A stretch of DNA of 64,000 nt from Rhizophagus irregularis (taxonomy: Eukaryota; Glomeromycota; Glomeromycetes; Glomerales; Glomeraceae): positions 3,162,001 through 3,226,000 of the forward strand of contig NC_089437.1 in assembly GCF_026210795.1 (NCBI RefSeq), written 5' to 3'. The notes under the pieces were generated by a model, which worked only from the letters and a program-made list of their open reading frames with translations, had not been told where the DNA came from and ran no database searches. Every line of letters begins with the position of its first letter. The stretch's first letter is position 1. The position numbers and the translations under genes were made by a program. This document shows, piece after piece, positions 60,419-64,000 of this stretch.

Positions 60419-61340
60419 AATGGGTCAGGTCAGGTCAGGTTAATTGATAAACCTGACCTGAAATTTTTTTTCAGGTCAGGTCAGGTCAGGTTATATCAGG
60501 TTGTCTGTTTGACCTGACCTGACCTAAAACCTGAAAATTTTCAGGACTATTTTTATTAAAGTATTGAAAAAAAATGGTACAAAACTTTTTTTTTAATATA
60601 ATATTATGAAAAAAAACGTTTTTGCAACGTTTTTTATTAAAATATTGAAAAAAAATATTGCAAAACGTTTTTTTAATATAACATTATGAAAAAAATGTTT
60701 TCGCAACATTATTATTGAAATATCAAAAAAAAAACGTTACGAAACATTTTTTTAATATAATATTATGAAAAAACGTTTTCGCAACGTTTTTTCTCGAAAT
60801 ATTGCGATTCAACATTTTTATATTAAAATCATATAAAAAAGTGAATCCCAATACTGCAATTCACTTTTTTATATTGATTTTGTATAAAAAAAGTGAGTTG
60901 CGGTATTGCGATTCACTTTTTTTATATAGAATTAATATAAAAAAGTGAATCGCAATATCGCAACTCACTTTTATTATATAAAATCTATATAAAAAAGTGA
61001 ATCGCAATACCGCAACTCACTTTTTTTATACAAAATCAATATAAAAAAGTGAATCGCAATACCGCAACTCACTTTTTTTATATAGAATCTATATAAAAAA
61101 GTGAATCGCAATACTGCAACTCACTTTTATTATATAAAATCAATATAAAAAAGTGAATCGCAATACTGCAACTCACTTTTATTATATAGTAGAATCAATA
61201 GTTTCAGGTTAACAGGTCAATCAGGTCAGGTCAATCTTCATACCTGACCTGAATTTTTTTTAAAAATCTCATACCTGACCTGAATTTCAGGTCAGGTCAG
61301 GTCAGGTTACCTGAATTTGGCTGACCTGTTCGGAGCTCTA
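60419..61340. mobile_element. 922-bp non-autonomous hAT element nested in the repeat array
   Basis: The ends TAGAGCTCCGAATGGGTCAG and TTCGGAGCTCTA are inverted. Target duplications CTTACCAC (60411-60418) and CTCACCAC (61341-61348) match in 7 of 8 positions. AGGTCAGGTC subterminal arrays are followed by a hairpin minisatellite at 60820-61200. Confidence 0.9.
60820..61200. repeat. Hairpin minisatellite of about 52-60 bp units
   Basis: About seven units each contain AAAAAGTGAATCGCAATAC followed by CGCAACTCACTTTTTT, so each unit can fold into its own stem. One to two degenerate units are present in the sister element at 43190-43300. Confidence 0.88.
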
Positions 61341-62432
61341 CTCACCACCGGTCTCTATTTCCGAATTCTGGGCTAAAATCTACAAAAAAAGTAGTAAAAG
61401 AACGTTAATAAATATTCTTGCATAAATAAAATAAATAAACCCCAACTTCCCTTTTTTAAAAATACTCACCGGTCCCCATTTGAGTTCCAGGCTGAAATCT
61501 ACAAAAAAAATAGAAATAAAAGAACGTTAATAAACGTTTTTACATAAAGAAAAATTAAAAATCCACTTCACCCTTTGAAAATACTCACCACCAGTCTCTA
61601 GGCCAAAATCTACAAAAAAAAAAGTAAAAGAATGTTAATAAACATTTTTACATAAAGAAAACAAAAAAAACTCCTACTTTTCCAAATACTCACTAGTCTG
61701 CATTTCCAAGTTGCAGCTAAAATTTACAAAAAAAAGAAGTTAAAAATGTTAATAAACGTTCTTACATAAAAAAAACCAAAAAAACCTCCTCCTGCTTTCC
61801 CCTTTAAAAACATTTATTGATCTTCATTTTCAAGTTCTCAGGCTGAAATCTACAAAAAGAAAAAAGTAAAAGAACGTTAATAAACATTCTTATATAAGAA
61901 ATCCTAAAAAAAACTTGCTTTTTCCTTTAAAAATTCTCACCGATCTCCATTTCCAAGTTCTGGTCAAAATCTATAAAAAAAAAGAAGTTAAAAACATTAA
62001 TAAACGTTCTTACATAAAAAAAACAAAAAAATTTTGGAGACACTTACTCGTCTCCATTTCCAAGAATAAAAAAAAAAGAATTTTTTTTTTTAAAAAAAAA
62101 ATTGCCGTAATTACATAGATCAGCCAATCAAGTGTGTGATATATCGAACAGCCGCACTCATGCGAATCGGCAATTAATTTATTTAAAAAAATGGTTTGTA
62201 ACATTTTTTTGATAATTTAATAAAAATGTTGTGAAACGTTTTTAAACTGAACTGATAATAAATTGGTAAATCAGTTCAGTTTTCGGTAATTACTGGTCAG
62301 TAACGGTATTTATGATTACTGAAACTAATAACTGATCAGTTTCAGTAATTAGCAATACCATTACTGATCAATTCAGTTCAGTTTCAATTTTGGCAAAAAC
62401 TGTACTGAACTGATCAGAGCCCTAATTGCTAT

Positions 62433-63169
62433 ATTAGTATTAAAAGTTGTTTTTTTGTAAATATATTAATAATAAATATTTTACGTATCTTAGTGTTTCT
62501 CACAAGTTGAGTCAAATCGAGTTATGAATCAATTTTTTATATGATAAAATTTGTTCTATACTAATTTTTATAATACTTTAACTATATTATTTATGTTATG
62601 CATGTCTATACGAGTTATTTAAAATTGTATATGTGGGACACTAACGTATCTTTAATATTACAAATGTTTACTCATTTTTAATCAAGAAACTTATTTTTCT
62701 ATTCTATATATTGGTTATAAAAACCTATTAAAATAAATGAAATATGTGAAATTATATTATAACAAAAAAAAATAATAAAATAAATATTTATAATTATTTA
62801 ATGGTAAAAGATAAAATGTGAAATAATACTTATTATTGGTATTGTAAGGAAAATTGTAGAGGCTGAATAACAATAATTTTACTTAATAGCTTACATTACT
62901 TTAAAAACTTTACTGAATATTACTACTCATCTTATTAAGTTAGTAATGTAAAGGTTGCAAAACTGTTACTCAAATTAAACAAAAATCTTGTGAAATAAGA
63001 AACAAATCTGCACAAATTATCAAAGATATTACTGCAAAGATGTCTTAAGTATACATGAAACCAAAATTGGTTAATTTTGACCTCCAAAATGGTCGAAATG
63101 GTCGAAATGATTTCAACTTGAGCCCCTCCAAAAGTTGAAATAGTCAAAATTATGTCATAGTCATATGAT
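62433..63169. other. AT-rich spacer, no gene seen
   Basis: Contains AATGGTCGAAATGGTCGAAATG and an inverted partner around 63080-63155. The short minus-strand open frame at 62935-63183 has no recognisable features. Confidence 0.4.
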
Positions 63170-64000
63170 TTTATAGTAAACAATAATATTAAAATTCAAA
63201 GTTAACGAACTCCGCATCCAGTGATTCGATTTTTATGATCTTTACGCGGTTGGATTTAGCTCATAGAGAGGATTCCAATGATATGTATTTCATATTTGTA
63301 GCATTAATATTGACGGAGTTATTCACGTTTAAAATTTGGTATTAAATAGTCTTATAATTTTTATAGTAAACAATAATTTTAAAATTCAAAGTTAACGATC
63401 TCCGCATCCAGTGATTCGATTTTTATGATCGTTACGCGGTTGGATTCAGCTCATCGAAAGGATTCCAATGATATGTATTTCATATTTGTAGCATTAATAT
63501 TGACGGAGTTATTCACGTTTAAAATTTGGTATTAAATAGTCTTATAATTTTTATAGTAAACAATAATTTTAAAATTCAAAGTTAACGATCTCCGCATCCA
63601 GTGATTCGATTTTTATGATCGTTACGCGGTTGGATTCAGCTCATCGAAAGGATTCCAATGATATGTATTTCATATTTGTAGCATTAATATTGACGGAGTT
63701 ATTCACGTTTAAAATTTGGTATTAAATAGTCTTATAATTTTTATAGTAAACAATAATTTTAAAATTCAAAGTTAACGATCTCCGCATCCAGTGATTCGAT
63801 TTTTATGATCGTTACGCGGTTGGATTCAGCTCATCGAGAGGATTCCAATGATATGTATTTCATATTTGTAGCGTTAATATTGACGGAGTTATTCACGTTT
63901 AAAATTTGGTATTAAATAGTCTTATAATTTTTATAGTAAACAATAATTTTAAAATTCAAAGTTAACGAACTCCGCGTCCAGTGATTCGATTTTTATGATC
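63170..64000. repeat. 190-bp satellite array running off the window end
   Basis: GTTAACGAACTCCGC or GTTAACGATCTCCGC occurs at 63201, 63391, 63581, 63771 and 63961, a constant 190-bp period with only a few substitutions between units. Each unit also has TGATTCGATTTTTATGATC and ATTGACGGAGTTATTCACG. The last unit is cut by the window edge. Confidence 0.95.

Larger units (their letters stand above)
59870..62010. repeat. Tandem array of about 115-bp units with AACGTT palindrome
   Basis: Units start near 59877, 59990, 60110, 60240 and 60355, and resume after the inserted element near 61400, 61520, 61625, 61745, 61875 and 61990. They are the reverse complement of the four units in the 4.7-kb hAT element. 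Confidence 0.85.
59407..62424. mobile_element. Non-autonomous 3.0-kb hAT element built of tandem repeats
   Basis: The ends TAGTGCTCTGATCAGTTTC and (reverse complement) TAGGGCTCTGATCAGTTC match. Flanks ATTTCTAT (59399-59406) and ATTGCTAT (62425-62432) agree in 7 of 8 positions, fitting a hAT target duplication. The subterminal regions are dense in CAGTTTCAGTAAATTTACYG motifs. The middle has about eleven units of about 115 bp containing GAACGTTAATAAACGTTC and CTAAAATCTACAAAAAAA. A second hAT element (60419-61340) is inserted in the array. It has no coding capacity. Confidence 0.88.

Noticed and set aside
63170-64000. Possible CRISPR array because of regular repeats
   Set aside because: The whole 190-bp unit is conserved, with no unique spacers, and the surroundings are eukaryotic. 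It is a satellite.

Overview
The window looks like nuclear DNA of a very AT-rich, transposon-laden fungus, most likely an arbuscular mycorrhizal species (Glomeromycotina, Rhizophagus-like). The reasons are compact intron-rich conserved genes of fungal type, long A/T tracts between genes, large hAT, CACTA and LINE families, and a decayed Crinkler-type gene. The assignment is inferred from sequence character and not from any search.

Genic part (about 5.2-18.7 kb). Six conserved host genes can be followed exon by exon. They are a C2H2 zinc-finger protein with an INO80-subunit-like C-terminal coiled coil (+), a bestrophin-like anion channel (-), the CCT4 subunit of the cytosolic chaperonin (-), COX20 for mitochondrial cytochrome oxidase assembly (+), a WDR26/Gid7-like LisH-CTLH-WD40 subunit of a GID/CTLH ubiquitin ligase (+), and the mitochondrial inner membrane protease IMP1 (-). 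CCT4 and COX20 diverge from a shared 136-bp promoter interval. The WD40 gene and IMP1 are tail to tail. Before 5.2 kb there is only AT-rich sequence with a small MITE.

Transposon part (about 18.7-64 kb). In order: a decayed hAT transposase (about 23-24 kb); a 10.4-kb CACTA/Plavaka-like element with matching ends and a 3-bp target duplication (25020-35435), carrying a broken transposase and two accessory genes; a 2.9-kb element with an apparently intact 756-residue DDE transposase (36201-39097); an unrecognised pseudogene; and a Crinkler pseudogene (about 41.2-42.7 kb).

From 43 kb the sequence is a set of insertions within insertions, each layer readable from terminal repeats and target duplications. 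A pogo-like element (44279-57848) holds two 1-kb tRNA-related SINE-like copies in opposite orientation. One of these holds a 670-bp hAT MITE. A LINE sits against the other, and the LINE is split by a 4.7-kb autonomous-looking hAT element with a multi-exon transposase. Further non-autonomous hAT elements (43042-44097 and 59407-62424) contain nested elements of their own. The window ends inside a 190-bp tandem satellite that is related to repeats inside the pogo-like element and elsewhere.

The host genes are ordinary housekeeping genes and do not form a pathway together. The most unusual content is the intact 2.9-kb transposon, with its HMG-like, HTH, DDE, Cys-rich and AT-hook layout, and the long tRNA-related retroelement with its LINE neighbour.
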